DNA from: Lachnospiraceae bacterium | Lineage (GTDB): Bacteria > Bacillota > Clostridia > Lachnospirales > Lachnospiraceae | NCBI GenBank assembly: GCA_017460885.1 | Contig: JAFUAB010000025.1 | Location: forward strand, 1-47,162 | Length of the DNA: 47,162 nucleotides | Direction of reading: 5' to 3' | Shown: positions 1 through 8,902 of the stretch, in pieces | Numbering within the stretch: position 1 is the first letter of the stretch | Layout of the letters: each line of letters opens with the position of its first letter | Program-made: the position numbers and the translations under genes | The notes under the pieces: generated by a model | What the model saw: the letters and a program-made list of their open reading frames with translations, nothing else | Told to the model about the DNA's origin: nothing | Databases searched by the model: none

Positions 1-1
1 C

Positions 2-610
2 GCGATCGGATTTATCTTCAAGTTTTTCTATACCAGAGGCTTCGTGTTCGATACGGTACTGCAGTGGTGCGGGTTTCAGCTGGACAACCTGCCCTACTGG
101 CTGAAGGATCAGCGGATCAATAACTTTTCCCTGGTGGGAACCAGCGTCTGGAGGTACTTCGGCCAGAACATGGTGCTATTCATCGGCGCGATCATGTCGG
201 TGGACGCGGAGCTGTATGAGGCGGCGACGCTGGACGGCGCGAACAAGTGGCAGCAGTTCAAGTACATCATCCTGCCCAGTATCAAGACCATTGTCACGCT
301 CAACGTGATCCTGTCGATAACGGGTTCACTGAGCGCATTCGAACCGCCTTACGTCATCACCGACGGCGCAAACGGCACCGGCACGTATTTCGTGGTAATG
401 CATCAGATCGCGCACGTGCAGCAAAAGGTCGGACTCGCGTCCGCCATGGCCATCGTGCTGCTGATCATAATATTCATAGTCACCCTGCTGCAAAAAGGCT
501 TCTTCAAGTTCGTGTTCAGAAGCGCAGAGGATGAAGATCCCAGAGCAGCTGCCAGACGTGAGAGACAGCTGGCTAAGATCTCTGCAAGGAAAGGAGGTTC
601 ACTCGCATGA
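2..610 (+). CDS. Sugar ABC transporter permease (MalF/UgpA type), 5' partial
   Basis: This is the inner-membrane permease of a carbohydrate ABC importer, probably for manno-oligosaccharides given the enzymes downstream. The frame is open from base 2, so the start and first membrane helices lie outside the window. The EAA loop that contacts the ATPase is visible as EAATLDGANKWQQFKYIILP, followed by hydrophobic segments. A basic cytoplasmic tail (RAAARRERQLAKISARKGG) ends the protein. Its stop overlaps the ATG of the next permease by 4 bp, which indicates translational coupling. The solute-binding protein normally sits upstream and is not seen. The substrate is inferred from context only. Confidence 0.9.
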   Translation, partial: AIGFIFKFFYTRGFVFDTVLQWCGFQLDNLPYWLKDQRINNFSLVGTSVWRYFGQNMVLFIGAIMSVDAELYEAATLDGANKWQQFKYIILPSIKTIVTLNVILSITGSLSAFEPPYVITDGANGTGTYFVVMHQIAHVQQKVGLASAMAIVLLIIIFIVTLLQKGFFKFVFRSAEDEDPRAAARRERQLAKISARKGGSLA

Positions 611-1464
611 AAAAGACAAATGAGCAGGCCAAAGCCGGCAGGATCATATGGATCATTGTTGAGTACATCTCCCTGATCTTTTTCAGCTTCGTGGCAGTAA
701 TACCGGTTGTGAGCTGCGTGATCACTGCGTTTAAGACCGACGCGGAGTATCAGACCACAAATGTAATGACACCTCCCGGCAGCTGGCTGAACTTTGACAA
801 TTATATCCAGGCGTTTCAGAGAGCAAACATGGGGCGCGGTTTCCTGAATTCGGCTGTCATCCTGGTGAGCGTTCTGGTGCTCTCGACCTTCATAGGAACC
901 CAGCTGGCATATGTGCTGAACCGTTTCAAGTTTTTCGGAAACGGGATCATCCGCAGCCTGTTCCTTTTCGCAAGCCAGCTCCCCGGAGTTGCAATGCAGG
1001 TTGCAATGTATGAGATCATGTATAAGATGCACCTGATCAACTCCATGATCGGCTATATTGTGCTGATGTGCGGAACCGATATCATCTCGATCTATATATA
1101 TATTCAGTTTTTCGAAAACATCAGTTATTCGCTGGATGAATCGGCGATCGTGGACGGCGCAAATTATTTTACGATATTTTATAAGATTTTGTTGCCTCTT
1201 TTGAAGCCGGCTATCGTAACATCGTGTATACTAAAAGGAGTGGGCACATACAACGAGTACTATCTCGCGAACCTGTATCTGCAGGACAAGACGAAGTACA
1301 ATACGGTGGCTACGTCACTGTACACCTTCGTGGGACCATTGGGAAGCAAGTATAACCTGATCTGCGCGGGAGTCATCATTTCGCTGCTGCCGGCACTGAT
1401 CGTGTTCATTACCTGCCAAAAGCAGATATACAGCGGACTGACGCAGGGAGCAGTCAAGGGTTAG
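607..1464 (+). CDS. Sugar ABC transporter permease (MalG type)
   Basis: This is the second permease of the same importer, 285 aa and full length for the MalG group. An N-terminal membrane helix (about residues 15-37) is followed by five further hydrophobic segments. The EAA loop is present as DESAIVDGANYFTIFYKILL at about residue 177, which is the contact for the MsiK/MalK-type ATPase; no ATPase gene is in the window. The gene starts inside the stop of the preceding permease (ATGA), with AAGGAGG a few bases before the start. The epimerase gene follows after 18 bp. Manno-oligosaccharide uptake is inferred from the GH130 and epimerase neighbours. Confidence 0.93.
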   Translation: MKKTNEQAKAGRIIWIIVEYISLIFFSFVAVIPVVSCVITAFKTDAEYQTTNVMTPPGSWLNFDNYIQAFQRANMGRGFLNSAVILVSVLVLSTFIGTQLAYVLNRFKFFGNGIIRSLFLFASQLPGVAMQVAMYEIMYKMHLINSMIGYIVLMCGTDIISIYIYIQFFENISYSLDESAIVDGANYFTIFYKILLPLLKPAIVTSCILKGVGTYNEYYLANLYLQDKTKYNTVATSLYTFVGPLGSKYNLICAGVIISLLPALIVFITCQKQIYSGLTQGAVKG

Positions 1465-1482
1465 AAAAAGAGAAGAAGAGAG

Positions 1483-2658
1483 ATGAAAGAATTCAAGTAC
1501 AAGGAAGAGATCGAGCACCATTTGGTGTATGACATTGCGCCGTTTTGGAAGAAGCTGCGGGATGACGAGTACGGCGGGTATTACGGGTTCGTGGATTATG
1601 AGCTGAACCTGGATGAAAAGGCCGTGAAGGGCTGCATCTTAAACAGCCGCATCACCTGGTTTTTTGCCAACGCGTATGACGTGACCGGTGATGACAGCCT
1701 ACTCAGTGAGGCCCGCCACGGATATGAATTCCTGAGGGATCATTTCGTGGACAGGGAGAACGGCGGCGTATACTGGTCGCTTAAATACGACGGCACACCG
1801 GAGGACACCACCAAGCATACGTACAATCAGGCGTTCGCAATATATGCGCTGAGCTCGTACTACGCCGTGAGCAAGGATTCCGATGCGCTGAATCTGGCTT
1901 ATGAGCTGTATGACGTGATCGAGGAGAAGTGCCGCGATGAGGGAGGTTATCTGGAAGCCTTCAAGGTCGACTTTTCTCCGGAATCCAACGAAAAGCTTTC
2001 CGAGAACGGAGTCATGGCAGACCGTACCATGAACACGATGCTTCACGTTTACGAGGCTTATACGGAGCTTTACCGCGTGGGTAAAAATGACAAAGTGGCC
2101 GACAGACTTCGCGAGATCCTGAACCTTTTTGCGGAAAAGGTGTATAACCCCGAACTGCACAGACAGAAAGTGTTCTTTGATCACGATTACAATTCTCTGA
2201 TCGACCTGATCAGCTACGGTCATGATATCGAGTCCTCATGGCTGATAGACAGGGGAGTATCCGTACTCGGAGATCCGGAATATGAGGCAAAGATCTATCC
2301 GATCACCCGGGATCTGTGCCTTAATATATTTAAAACAGCTTTTGACGGACACAGCACCGCTAACGAGTGTGAACGCGGTAAGGTTGATCCGAAGAGAGTC
2401 TGGTGGGTACAGGCTGAGGCTTTGCTTGGCTACCTTAACGGCTATCGGAAGGATCCGTCCAAAACGGAACTGCTTGAGGCCGCAGAAGCCGAGTGGGAGT
2501 TCATCCGTGACCATGTCATCGATCCGCGCAGCAAAGAATGGTATATGCATGTGGACGCACAGGGTAATCCCGAGACCGACAAGCCCATAGTCGATCCCTG
2601 GAAATGTCCGTATCATAATGGAAGGATGTGTATTGAAATAATAAGGATGTCGGAGTAG
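1483..2658 (+). CDS. AGE-family 2-epimerase, likely cellobiose/mannobiose 2-epimerase
   Basis: A 391-aa cytosolic (alpha/alpha)6-barrel enzyme of the N-acylglucosamine/cellobiose 2-epimerase family, normal length. It probably epimerises the reducing sugar of beta-1,4-mannobiose to give mannosyl-glucose. Family landmarks are the N-terminal NSRITWFFANAY stretch (residues 54-65), the SYGHDIESSWL motif with His247 and the C-terminal PWKCPYHNGRMC motif with His378; the two His match the general acid/base pair described for cellobiose epimerases. The following GH130 genes use exactly this product, as in the Ruminococcus albus and Roseburia intestinalis mannan pathways. Specificity for mannobiose over cellobiose is inferred from those neighbours. 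Confidence 0.9.
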   Translation: MKEFKYKEEIEHHLVYDIAPFWKKLRDDEYGGYYGFVDYELNLDEKAVKGCILNSRITWFFANAYDVTGDDSLLSEARHGYEFLRDHFVDRENGGVYWSLKYDGTPEDTTKHTYNQAFAIYALSSYYAVSKDSDALNLAYELYDVIEEKCRDEGGYLEAFKVDFSPESNEKLSENGVMADRTMNTMLHVYEAYTELYRVGKNDKVADRLREILNLFAEKVYNPELHRQKVFFDHDYNSLIDLISYGHDIESSWLIDRGVSVLGDPEYEAKIYPITRDLCLNIFKTAFDGHSTANECERGKVDPKRVWWVQAEALLGYLNGYRKDPSKTELLEAAEAEWEFIRDHVIDPRSKEWYMHVDAQGNPETDKPIVDPWKCPYHNGRMCIEIIRMSE

Positions 2659-2756
2659 TCGGGATCTGTTGCGGCATGTATTGAATTCCGCACAGCTTCC
2701 CAGTTTGGGACTGGCAATAAATATTGACAGCTCCTTAGTGACGAGGGTAATCAACT

Positions 2757-3923
2757 ATGATTCACGAAAAGTATTATGAACTGCAAAAGCAATACGAGGC
2801 GCTGATCACCCGCCCCAACAAAAAGAGTGATTTTTATAACGGGATCTATGACAGATATGAATATCCCGTTATCACAAGAGAGCACATTCCGCTTACCTGG
2901 AGATATGACTTAAATAGGGAAACCAACCCGTTTTTTATGGAAAGGCTCGGGATCAATGCGGTGATGAATTCCGGTGCGATCCTGATCGACGGCAAATACT
3001 ATCTGGTAGTCAGGATAGAGGGAAATGACCGTAAATCATTCTTTGGAGTGGCAGTCAGCGACAACGGCATCGACAATTTCCGTTTTATGGAAAAGCCCAT
3101 ACTTCTGCCGGATACCTGTCCCGAGGAGACCAATGTGTACGATATGCGTCTGACAAAGCATGAGGACGGTTATATCTACGGAGTGTTCTGCTCGGAGAGT
3201 AAGGACACGACAGTAAATGATCTGTCTGCGGCAGTAGCGGCAGCAGGCATAGTCCGCACAAAGGACATGGTGAACTGGGAAAGACTTGATAACCTCAAGA
3301 CGCTTCGGAGTCCTCAGCAGAGAAACGTGTGTCTGCATCCCGAATTCGTGGACGGTAAATACGCCTTTTACACCCGTCCGATGGACGACTTCATTGAGAC
3401 CGGAAGCGGCGGAGGGATCGGCTTCGGCTTAAGCGAGTCCATCGAGCATGCCGTTGTTGATGAGGAAAGAATGACGAGCCTGCGCAAATATCACACGATC
3501 ACCGAGGCTAAGAACGGTGCCGGCGCAACCCCGATCAAGACTGACAAGGGCTGGATCCACATTGCCCATGGAGTGCGCAATACTGCAGCCGGCCTCAGAT
3601 ACGTCATATATGCTTTTGCCACCGCGCTGGATGATCCCGGCAGGGTCATCGCGGAACCCGGCGGACTCCTGATCGGACCGAGAGGCGGTGAAAGAGTCGG
3701 AGATGTCAGCAATGTGGTATTTACCAACGGCGCGATCCTGAATGACAAGGGTGAGGTGTTTATATACTATGCTTCGTCCGATACGAGGATGCATGTGGCT
3801 ACTACAACCATCGACAGGCTGATCGATTACGTATTCAACACGCCTTCAGATGCGATGAGAAGCGTGGACTGCGTAAAACAGAGAATAGAACTTATAGACA
3901 GAAATCTCGAGTTACTTAAGTGA
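2757..3923 (+). CDS. GH130 subfamily 1: 4-O-beta-D-mannosyl-D-glucose phosphorylase
   Basis: A 388-aa five-bladed beta-propeller phosphorylase. In this subfamily it converts mannosyl-beta-1,4-glucose plus phosphate to alpha-mannose 1-phosphate and glucose, in the cytosol. The general-acid Asp is Asp129 in the VYDMRL motif. The N-terminal [21 protein letters not shown] region and the [20 protein letters not shown] region are typical of GH130_1. The epimerase just upstream would make its substrate. A 98-bp gap with a small TCCCA/TGGGA hairpin (2699-2711) separates the two genes, and GAGGG before the ATG acts as the ribosome binding site. Assignment to subfamily 1 over subfamily 2 rests on length and the N-terminal motif. 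Confidence 0.93.
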   Translation: MIHEKYYELQKQYEALITRPNKKSDFYNGIYDRYEYPVITREHIPLTWRYDLNRETNPFFMERLGINAVMNSGAILIDGKYYLVVRIEGNDRKSFFGVAVSDNGIDNFRFMEKPILLPDTCPEETNVYDMRLTKHEDGYIYGVFCSESKDTTVNDLSAAVAAAGIVRTKDMVNWERLDNLKTLRSPQQRNVCLHPEFVDGKYAFYTRPMDDFIETGSGGGIGFGLSESIEHAVVDEERMTSLRKYHTITEAKNGAGATPIKTDKGWIHIAHGVRNTAAGLRYVIYAFATALDDPGRVIAEPGGLLIGPRGGERVGDVSNVVFTNGAILNDKGEVFIYYASSDTRMHVATTTIDRLIDYVFNTPSDAMRSVDCVKQRIELIDRNLELLK

Positions 3924-3942
3924 TTTTTTGGAGGATAGAATT

Positions 3943-4962
3943 ATGAAGTACAAAATGATCGCACCCGCAGTACCCAATATGCCCTGGCAGGACAGACCTG
4001 AGGGAATAGTCAACGCTCCGATCTGGAGATATGATGCCAATCCCGTGATCGACAGGAACCCTATCCCGGGAGTAGCCAGAATATTCAATTCCGCAGTAAT
4101 GCCCTATGAAGGCAAGTTCATCGGAGTTTTCCGCGGTGAGCAGGTAAACGGGGTTCCCTACGTATATCTCGGACGCAGCGAGGATGCGATACATTGGGAG
4201 TTTGAGCCCGAGAAGGTTCAGTTTGTGGATGAGGATGGCAAGCCCTTCATGCCCGTATACGCTTATGATCCCAGACTTGTCAAGGTTGAGGACACCTACT
4301 ATATAATTTGGTGCGGGGATTTCTACGGAGCATCAATCGGAATCGCCAAGACAACGGACTTTAAGACATTTACAAGGATTGAGAACCCCTTTATTCCGTT
4401 CAACCGTAATGCGGTTCTTTTCCCGAGAAAGATAAACGGCAACTTCGTGATGTTATCCCGCCCTTCGGATTCGGGTCATACGCCTTTTGGTGACATTTTC
4501 TTAAGCGAGTCGCCCGACATGACCTACTGGGGCAAGCATCGTCACGTAATGAGCCGCGGCAGTGAATGGTGGGAGTCCGTCAAGATCGGCGGAGGCGCCG
4601 CACCCATCGAGACCAGCGAGGGCTGGCTGCTCTTCTACCACGGCGTGAGCAGCACCTGCAACGGTCTGGTTTACTCGATCGGCGGAGCCATACTCGACAT
4701 CGACCAGCCTTCGGTTGTAAAATACCGTTGTGAGAACTTCATCCTCACTCCTGAGGCTTCATACGAGGAGAGGGGATTCGTTCCCAACGTCGTATTCCCT
4801 TGCGCGACGATCCATGATTCCGAGACGAACAGGATCGCGCTGTATTACGGCGCGGCAGACAGCGTGGTTGGGCTTGCGTTCTGCAACGCGGACGACATCA
4901 TTGACTACATCAAGGAGCACAGCGTAGTAACGACCAGCGATACCGAAGTGGGCCGCAGGTAA
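3943..4962 (+). CDS. GH130 subfamily 2: beta-1,4-manno-oligosaccharide phosphorylase
   Basis: A 339-aa GH130 phosphorylase. Subfamily 2 members attack the non-reducing end of beta-1,4-manno-oligosaccharides and release alpha-mannose 1-phosphate. The catalytic Asp is Asp109 in AYDPRLVKVEDTYY, and the APIWRYDANPVIDRNPIPGV block near the N-terminus is characteristic. The start is set at the ATG at 3943 because GGAGGA lies 8 bases before it; an upstream TTG at 3928 overlaps that binding site. It follows the GH130_1 gene by 19 bp, so the two are co-transcribed. Together they process long oligosaccharides and the final mannosyl-glucose unit. Confidence 0.92.
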   Translation: MKYKMIAPAVPNMPWQDRPEGIVNAPIWRYDANPVIDRNPIPGVARIFNSAVMPYEGKFIGVFRGEQVNGVPYVYLGRSEDAIHWEFEPEKVQFVDEDGKPFMPVYAYDPRLVKVEDTYYIIWCGDFYGASIGIAKTTDFKTFTRIENPFIPFNRNAVLFPRKINGNFVMLSRPSDSGHTPFGDIFLSESPDMTYWGKHRHVMSRGSEWWESVKIGGGAAPIETSEGWLLFYHGVSSTCNGLVYSIGGAILDIDQPSVVKYRCENFILTPEASYEERGFVPNVVFPCATIHDSETNRIALYYGAADSVVGLAFCNADDIIDYIKEHSVVTTSDTEVGRR

Positions 4963-4974
4963 AAATGTTTCAAC

Positions 4975-5245
4975 GGGACGGTTCTGCTGATACACTCATT
5001 TCCGCGGCGGATGTATATCAAATATATAACCCCGGTTACAGGCTACCGATTTTCTAAATCAGTTAACTCATCTTCTTGATACGCTGCGTGAAACCGCAAA
5101 CGCACTTCGTTTGAACGGTGCGGTTTCACAGCGCGTATCTGCGACGATTCGTTTCTGATTTAACGAAAATCGAGCTGATCGTTACCGGGGTTTTATATTT
5201 GATATACATTTCCCCGTCTCCGAAAGTGGGTCAAAGGAACCGTCC
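4975..5245. repeat. About 270-bp imperfect palindrome bounded by GGACGGTTC ends
   Basis: The 426-bp gap after the GH130 genes holds one very large inverted repeat centred near 5109. Paired landmarks are GGGACGGTTCTGCTGA (4975-4990) with AGGAACCGTCC (5235-5245), TGTATATCAAATAT with ATATTTGATATACA, AACCCCGGTTAC with GTTACCGGGGTT, CCGATTTTC with GAAAATCG, and GTGAAACCGC with GCGGTTTCAC at the tip. The outer ends match the dispersed repeat core found elsewhere in the window. It could fold into a long RNA hairpin or be a non-autonomous element of the MITE/REP type. No gene is evident inside. Confidence 0.85.
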
Positions 5246-5418
5246 TGATCGAGGTCTCTGCGTCTTAGTTGCAGAAGCAGATAGAAGTTGTAATCACTAA
5301 TTAATTTTTGTAAAATATTAGAGCGTACTCAGGCTTAATGCGTATATCAGATCAGGAAGCCTGAAGAGGAGCGGTAATAAACTACCATTTGATCACCCCC
5401 GGTCATTTGTTGAAAAAT

Positions 5419-6948
5419 ATGAATCTCCAGAAGAAGGACAAACTGATACTGGCTGCGATCCCGCTGGTGTTTTATATTGCTTTCTGGCTTATCGATGGTG
5501 CGGTATGGTGCGCGGACAGTATCAGCTATGTGACAATGTATGATTCCAGAGAGCCACTGTATCCTACACTGTTGGCTTTATTCAGAAGGGTTATAGGATA
5601 TCGCGAGTCGTTGCCGGTCGAGGAACAGCCGTATCTGTTTTGGGTTGCCGGATTTCAAAGCCTTCTGGCAGCATTTGCCACCGGTAGCATTGCGTTTTTT
5701 TTGACAGAGCATTTTAAGCTGAACCGTATCGGAAGCTGCCTTGTAATGATGATACCGATCGGAGTATCGTTGCTTAACAGATTTGCGGCTCGCAGAGGAT
5801 CGATGTATTCTAACTGTATTCTGACGGAAGGGATCACCATAAGCATTTACCTGCTTTTTTTCAGGTATGAACTGGAGTATATTTTTGAGGGCAGTCGTAA
5901 AGGATTCATCATCGCTGCGTTACTGGCTTTTGCCGGGATAACTGCACGCAAGCAGATGTACGTTCTGGCCGGATTGCTGATCGTCGGGGAACTTTTGGGA
6001 TGGATCCGGGATGGTAAGCGGGAGCTGAAGCGATGGATTATACCTGGAGTTGCGCTGATACTGATTTTTACCGCATCGGGAGGCTTCGATCGGATATATA
6101 ATTATGCTTTGAGGGGGGCTTTCATCAGACATACCGAGGATAACCGATTCGTTACGACTGTTGCGATGTACACTGCGGACAGGAATTTTGCGGAATATAT
6201 CGATCCGGAGATCCGAGACGTTTTTCTTGAGATATACGACGAATGCGACGCATCCGGATATCTGGGAAATTCGGCGCCGACGGGCTGGATGGCCTCGGTA
6301 GATCATTTTGGTAAGAACTATGATCATATTCAGCTGGATGTAATGGAGGCAGTGCTTGAGCGTACCGTGGATGACCTTGACTACGAGCCACTTGAGGGAT
6401 CCAGACTGCATTCCGAAAGAATGGACATAGTCAGGGCCGCATTTAATAAGGCGCTCATTCCACATGAGATAGGGAGACTGTTCCGGCTGGTTGTTTTCAA
6501 TTTTTTGTCAGGCCTGGTGCTGACTGCTGCAAAGATGAACGGGGTGCTGGTCGTTTATTCCGTTGCGGTCTATGCGTTTTATCTGATGATGCTGGGTATA
6601 TTGACCCGAAAATGCTCAGATCTGAGAACGGACAGTAGCGCTCTGAAAACAGCGGGTTCAGCAGGCGGAGTAATTATAGAAGAAACAGAACATACGGCAG
6701 CGTGCATTGCGGATTCTGAGAGAAAGTATGAACCTGATAGGATGATCGCCTGTCGGGATGCAGTATTGACAGGAGTGTTTGTTCTGTTCGGGATAGTGAT
6801 GAATGTCGGCCTTGTGAGTGCGGTTATCTTCTGCCAGACCAGATATACAATATACAATATGCCGTTGCTGTACTGTGCTATGATCATAATGGGCCGGGGA
6901 ATTACCATCATAACCCCCGCAGACCGTAAATCTGCAGGTAAAGGTTGA
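5419..6948 (+). CDS. Polytopic membrane protein of unknown function (GT-C-like?)
   Basis: About 509 aa with roughly nine hydrophobic segments and a large non-membrane region in the middle (around ADRNFAEYIDPEIRDVF). The acidic/aromatic loop after the first helix (CADSISYVTMY, then REPLYPTLL) resembles GT-C glycosyltransferase-type proteins that use polyprenyl-linked sugars, but no exact family is recognised. The start is uncertain: ATG at 5419 is chosen, while TTG at 5389 has a distant AGAGGAG. The last 16 or so codons (ITIITPADRKSAGKG) are translated from the first unit of the 63-bp tandem array, which also supplies the stop codon. It lies between catabolic mannan genes and has repeats on both sides. 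Confidence 0.75.
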   Translation: MNLQKKDKLILAAIPLVFYIAFWLIDGAVWCADSISYVTMYDSREPLYPTLLALFRRVIGYRESLPVEEQPYLFWVAGFQSLLAAFATGSIAFFLTEHFKLNRIGSCLVMMIPIGVSLLNRFAARRGSMYSNCILTEGITISIYLLFFRYELEYIFEGSRKGFIIAALLAFAGITARKQMYVLAGLLIVGELLGWIRDGKRELKRWIIPGVALILIFTASGGFDRIYNYALRGAFIRHTEDNRFVTTVAMYTADRNFAEYIDPEIRDVFLEIYDECDASGYLGNSAPTGWMASVDHFGKNYDHIQLDVMEAVLERTVDDLDYEPLEGSRLHSERMDIVRAAFNKALIPHEIGRLFRLVVFNFLSGLVLTAAKMNGVLVVYSVAVYAFYLMMLGILTRKCSDLRTDSSALKTAGSAGGVIIEETEHTAACIADSERKYEPDRMIACRDAVLTGVFVLFGIVMNVGLVSAVIFCQTRYTIYNMPLLYCAMIIMGRGITIITPADRKSAGKG

Positions 6949-7351
6949 AGCAGGGGAGCGGGGATTACCATCATAACCCCCGCAGACCGTAAATCTGCAG
7001 GTAAAGGTTGAAGCAGGGGAGCGGGGATTACCATCATAACCCCCGCAGACCGTAAATCTGCAGGTAAGGGTTGAAGCCGGGGAGCGGGGATTACCATCAT
7101 AACCCCTGTAAACCATGAATCTGCAGGTAAAGGTTGAAGCCGGGGAGCGGGGATTACCATCATAACCCCCGTAAACCATGAATCTGCAGGTAAAGGTTGA
7201 AACCGGGGAGCGGGGATTACCATCATAACCCCCGCAGACCGTAAATCTGCAGGTAAAGGTTGAAACCGGGGAGCGGGGATTACCATCATAACCCCCGTAA
7301 ACCATGAATCTGCAGGTAAAGGTTGAAGCCGGGGAGCGGGGATTACCATCA
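6897..7351. repeat. 63-bp tandem array, seven full units plus a partial eighth
   Basis: The landmark ATTACCATCA recurs at 6901, 6964, 7027, 7090, 7153, 7216, 7279 and 7342, an exact 63-bp period. Each unit carries an imperfect GGGGATTA/TAACCCC hairpin. Units 1, 2, 3 and 6 also have a GCAGA-N7-TCTGC hairpin, while units 4, 5 and 7 have GTAAACCATGAATCTGC instead, giving the order AAABBAB. There are no unique spacers, so it is not a CRISPR. It starts inside the 3' end of the membrane protein gene, ends about 55 bp before the esterase start and fills that gap. Unequal crossing-over explains the mosaic. Confidence 0.95.
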
Positions 7352-7406
7352 CATGACTATGAGCCGAATTGGGCGAAATAATATACTCAAAACAACAGGA
7401 GCAGAA

Positions 7407-8693
7407 ATGAAAGACAACAGGATTAACTATGAAGGAGCGGTAGTTGAAAAAGGAACTCCGGAGAGGGTTCACAGAATTGAGAGACTGTTTGCCCGTGCGG
7501 AAGCCGGCGAGCCGGTCACGGTCGGTTTCCTGGGCGGAAGCATCACCCAGGGATCCGTGGCGACAGATGACACGCTCTGCTACGCATACCGGGTGTATGA
7601 CTGGTTTAGAAAGAAGTTTCCTCAGTCCGACGTAAAATACGTCAATGCCGGTATCGGAGCCACTGACTCGGAGTATGCGGCTGCAAGACTGCAGGAGCAT
7701 CTGCTTGCGAAAAAACCTGACTTCGTGCTGATGGAATTCTCGGTAAATGACGAATGCGAGGATCACTTCATGGAAACCTATGAGGGTGCCGTTAGGCAGA
7801 TTCTGTCCTATCGCGAGGACGTGGCGTTCATGCTGATGGCCAACGTGTTCTATAATGACGGTGCCAACTCCGAGCGGATCCACAGACGGATCGCCCGGCA
7901 CTATGGTCTGCCGATGGTCAGCATGAGGACCACGATATATGATGCCATTTTACGCGGGGAGATCGGGAACAATCGCGATATCACCCCTGATGACCTGCAT
8001 CCCAATGACGACGGGCATGCCCTGGTTGCGGGAGTGATCACGCATTACCTCGACTGCGTCAGGGAATACGGCTACGCCGGCAAGCCGTCTTTTGTCGAGG
8101 CCTTTACCGAGGCGGACAGGGAGGAACAGCAGGATTGGGACAGGGTTTCCGCAGAATTGGAGTATCCCGGGGAAGGACTTGGGCTACCTGTGCCGCTGAC
8201 ACTCAATCGATACGAACACAGCATCAAATATGACAATCGAAATTCCGAACCGGTACTAATGGGTATGCAGGGCTTTATCGCGGATAATGCTCAGAGGACA
8301 GCAGTAAAGGATTGCTTCAAGGAGGGCTACAGTACAAGAACTCCCGGAAGCTTTGCAGAATATGAGGTCGAGGGCAGCTGCATCGCAGTTCAATACAGAA
8401 GAACCATCAATCTGCCGGCCCCGAGGGCTAAGGTACTGATCGACGGAGCAGAGGTCATACTTCCGGTTATCGAGGGAAATGATCCCCGGGAGAATGGGGA
8501 TGAGGCTGGCTCACCGCTGATCCTTGATGCCAATTTTGACGAGACCTGGGGGGATAAGCTTGTACTCACAGATATTTATATGAGCGAAAAAAAAGCAAAG
8601 CATACGGTTCGTATTGAGATCATTGATGATGGTATCTCCGAATATTATGGAGATTTCTATTTGGCCGGAATCATAGTTTCTGGAAACAGATGA
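7407..8693 (+). CDS. SGNH-family acetylesterase, CE17-like (mannan 2-O-acetylesterase candidate)
   Basis: A 428-aa protein with an N-terminal SGNH/GDSL hydrolase domain and a C-terminal beta-rich domain (about residues 265-428) in the position of the CBM35-like module of CE17 enzymes. Visible catalytic blocks are GGSITQGS (nucleophile Ser), the oxyanion Gly/Asn blocks NAGIGATDS and EFSVNDE, and DDLHPNDDGHAL with the Asp and His. No signal peptide is seen, so it probably acts in the cytosol on imported acetylated manno-oligosaccharides. The start at 7407 is chosen because AGGAG (7397-7401) lies 5 bases upstream; an in-frame ATG at 7323 falls inside the tandem array. Specificity is inferred from architecture and neighbours. 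Confidence 0.85.
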   Translation: MKDNRINYEGAVVEKGTPERVHRIERLFARAEAGEPVTVGFLGGSITQGSVATDDTLCYAYRVYDWFRKKFPQSDVKYVNAGIGATDSEYAAARLQEHLLAKKPDFVLMEFSVNDECEDHFMETYEGAVRQILSYREDVAFMLMANVFYNDGANSERIHRRIARHYGLPMVSMRTTIYDAILRGEIGNNRDITPDDLHPNDDGHALVAGVITHYLDCVREYGYAGKPSFVEAFTEADREEQQDWDRVSAELEYPGEGLGLPVPLTLNRYEHSIKYDNRNSEPVLMGMQGFIADNAQRTAVKDCFKEGYSTRTPGSFAEYEVEGSCIAVQYRRTINLPAPRAKVLIDGAEVILPVIEGNDPRENGDEAGSPLILDANFDETWGDKLVLTDIYMSEKKAKHTVRIEIIDDGISEYYGDFYLAGIIVSGNR

Positions 8694-8775
8694 TGAATCC
8701 GAATAACAAGGGTAAACACTATTGAATGATGTTGATGGTTTGATAATGATATTGGGCGGTAGCAACTTCCAATAA

Positions 8776-8811
8776 AAAACCGCCCTGCGATTGCGAGTCC
8801 ACGGCGGTTTT
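8776..8811. terminator. Rho-independent terminator, possibly bidirectional
   Basis: The stem AAAACCGCC (8776-8784) pairs with GGCGGTTTT (8803-8811), with an A-run before and a T-run after. It lies about 80 bp after the esterase stop and would end the mannan transcript. Confidence 0.8.
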
Positions 8812-8832
8812 CTCATGTCGTAACACGTAGTT

Positions 8833-8855
8833 AAGGGGCGTTGTTATCGCCTTTT
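8833..8855 (+). terminator. Second, weaker terminator-like hairpin
   Basis: AAGGGGCG pairs with CGCCTTTT around a 7-base loop, including two G-T pairs, and is followed by more T. It lies in tandem with the terminator just upstream and shortly before the Nudix gene. Confidence 0.55.
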
Positions 8856-8902
8856 TGTATCTATATTAGCATATTTCGCGGATAATTCAATGGAAAAACA
8901 AA

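Noticed and set aside
5118-5300. 60-aa open frame in the gap after the GH130 genes
   Set aside because: It lies on the right arm of the large palindrome, has no binding site and no protein-like composition.
6579-7901. Long minus-strand open frame with 21-residue repeats (GVMMVIPAP type)
   Set aside because: It is the complement of the 63-bp array, whose period is a multiple of three and so stays open by chance; a second minus frame is open there too, and the ends are antisense to clear + strand genes.
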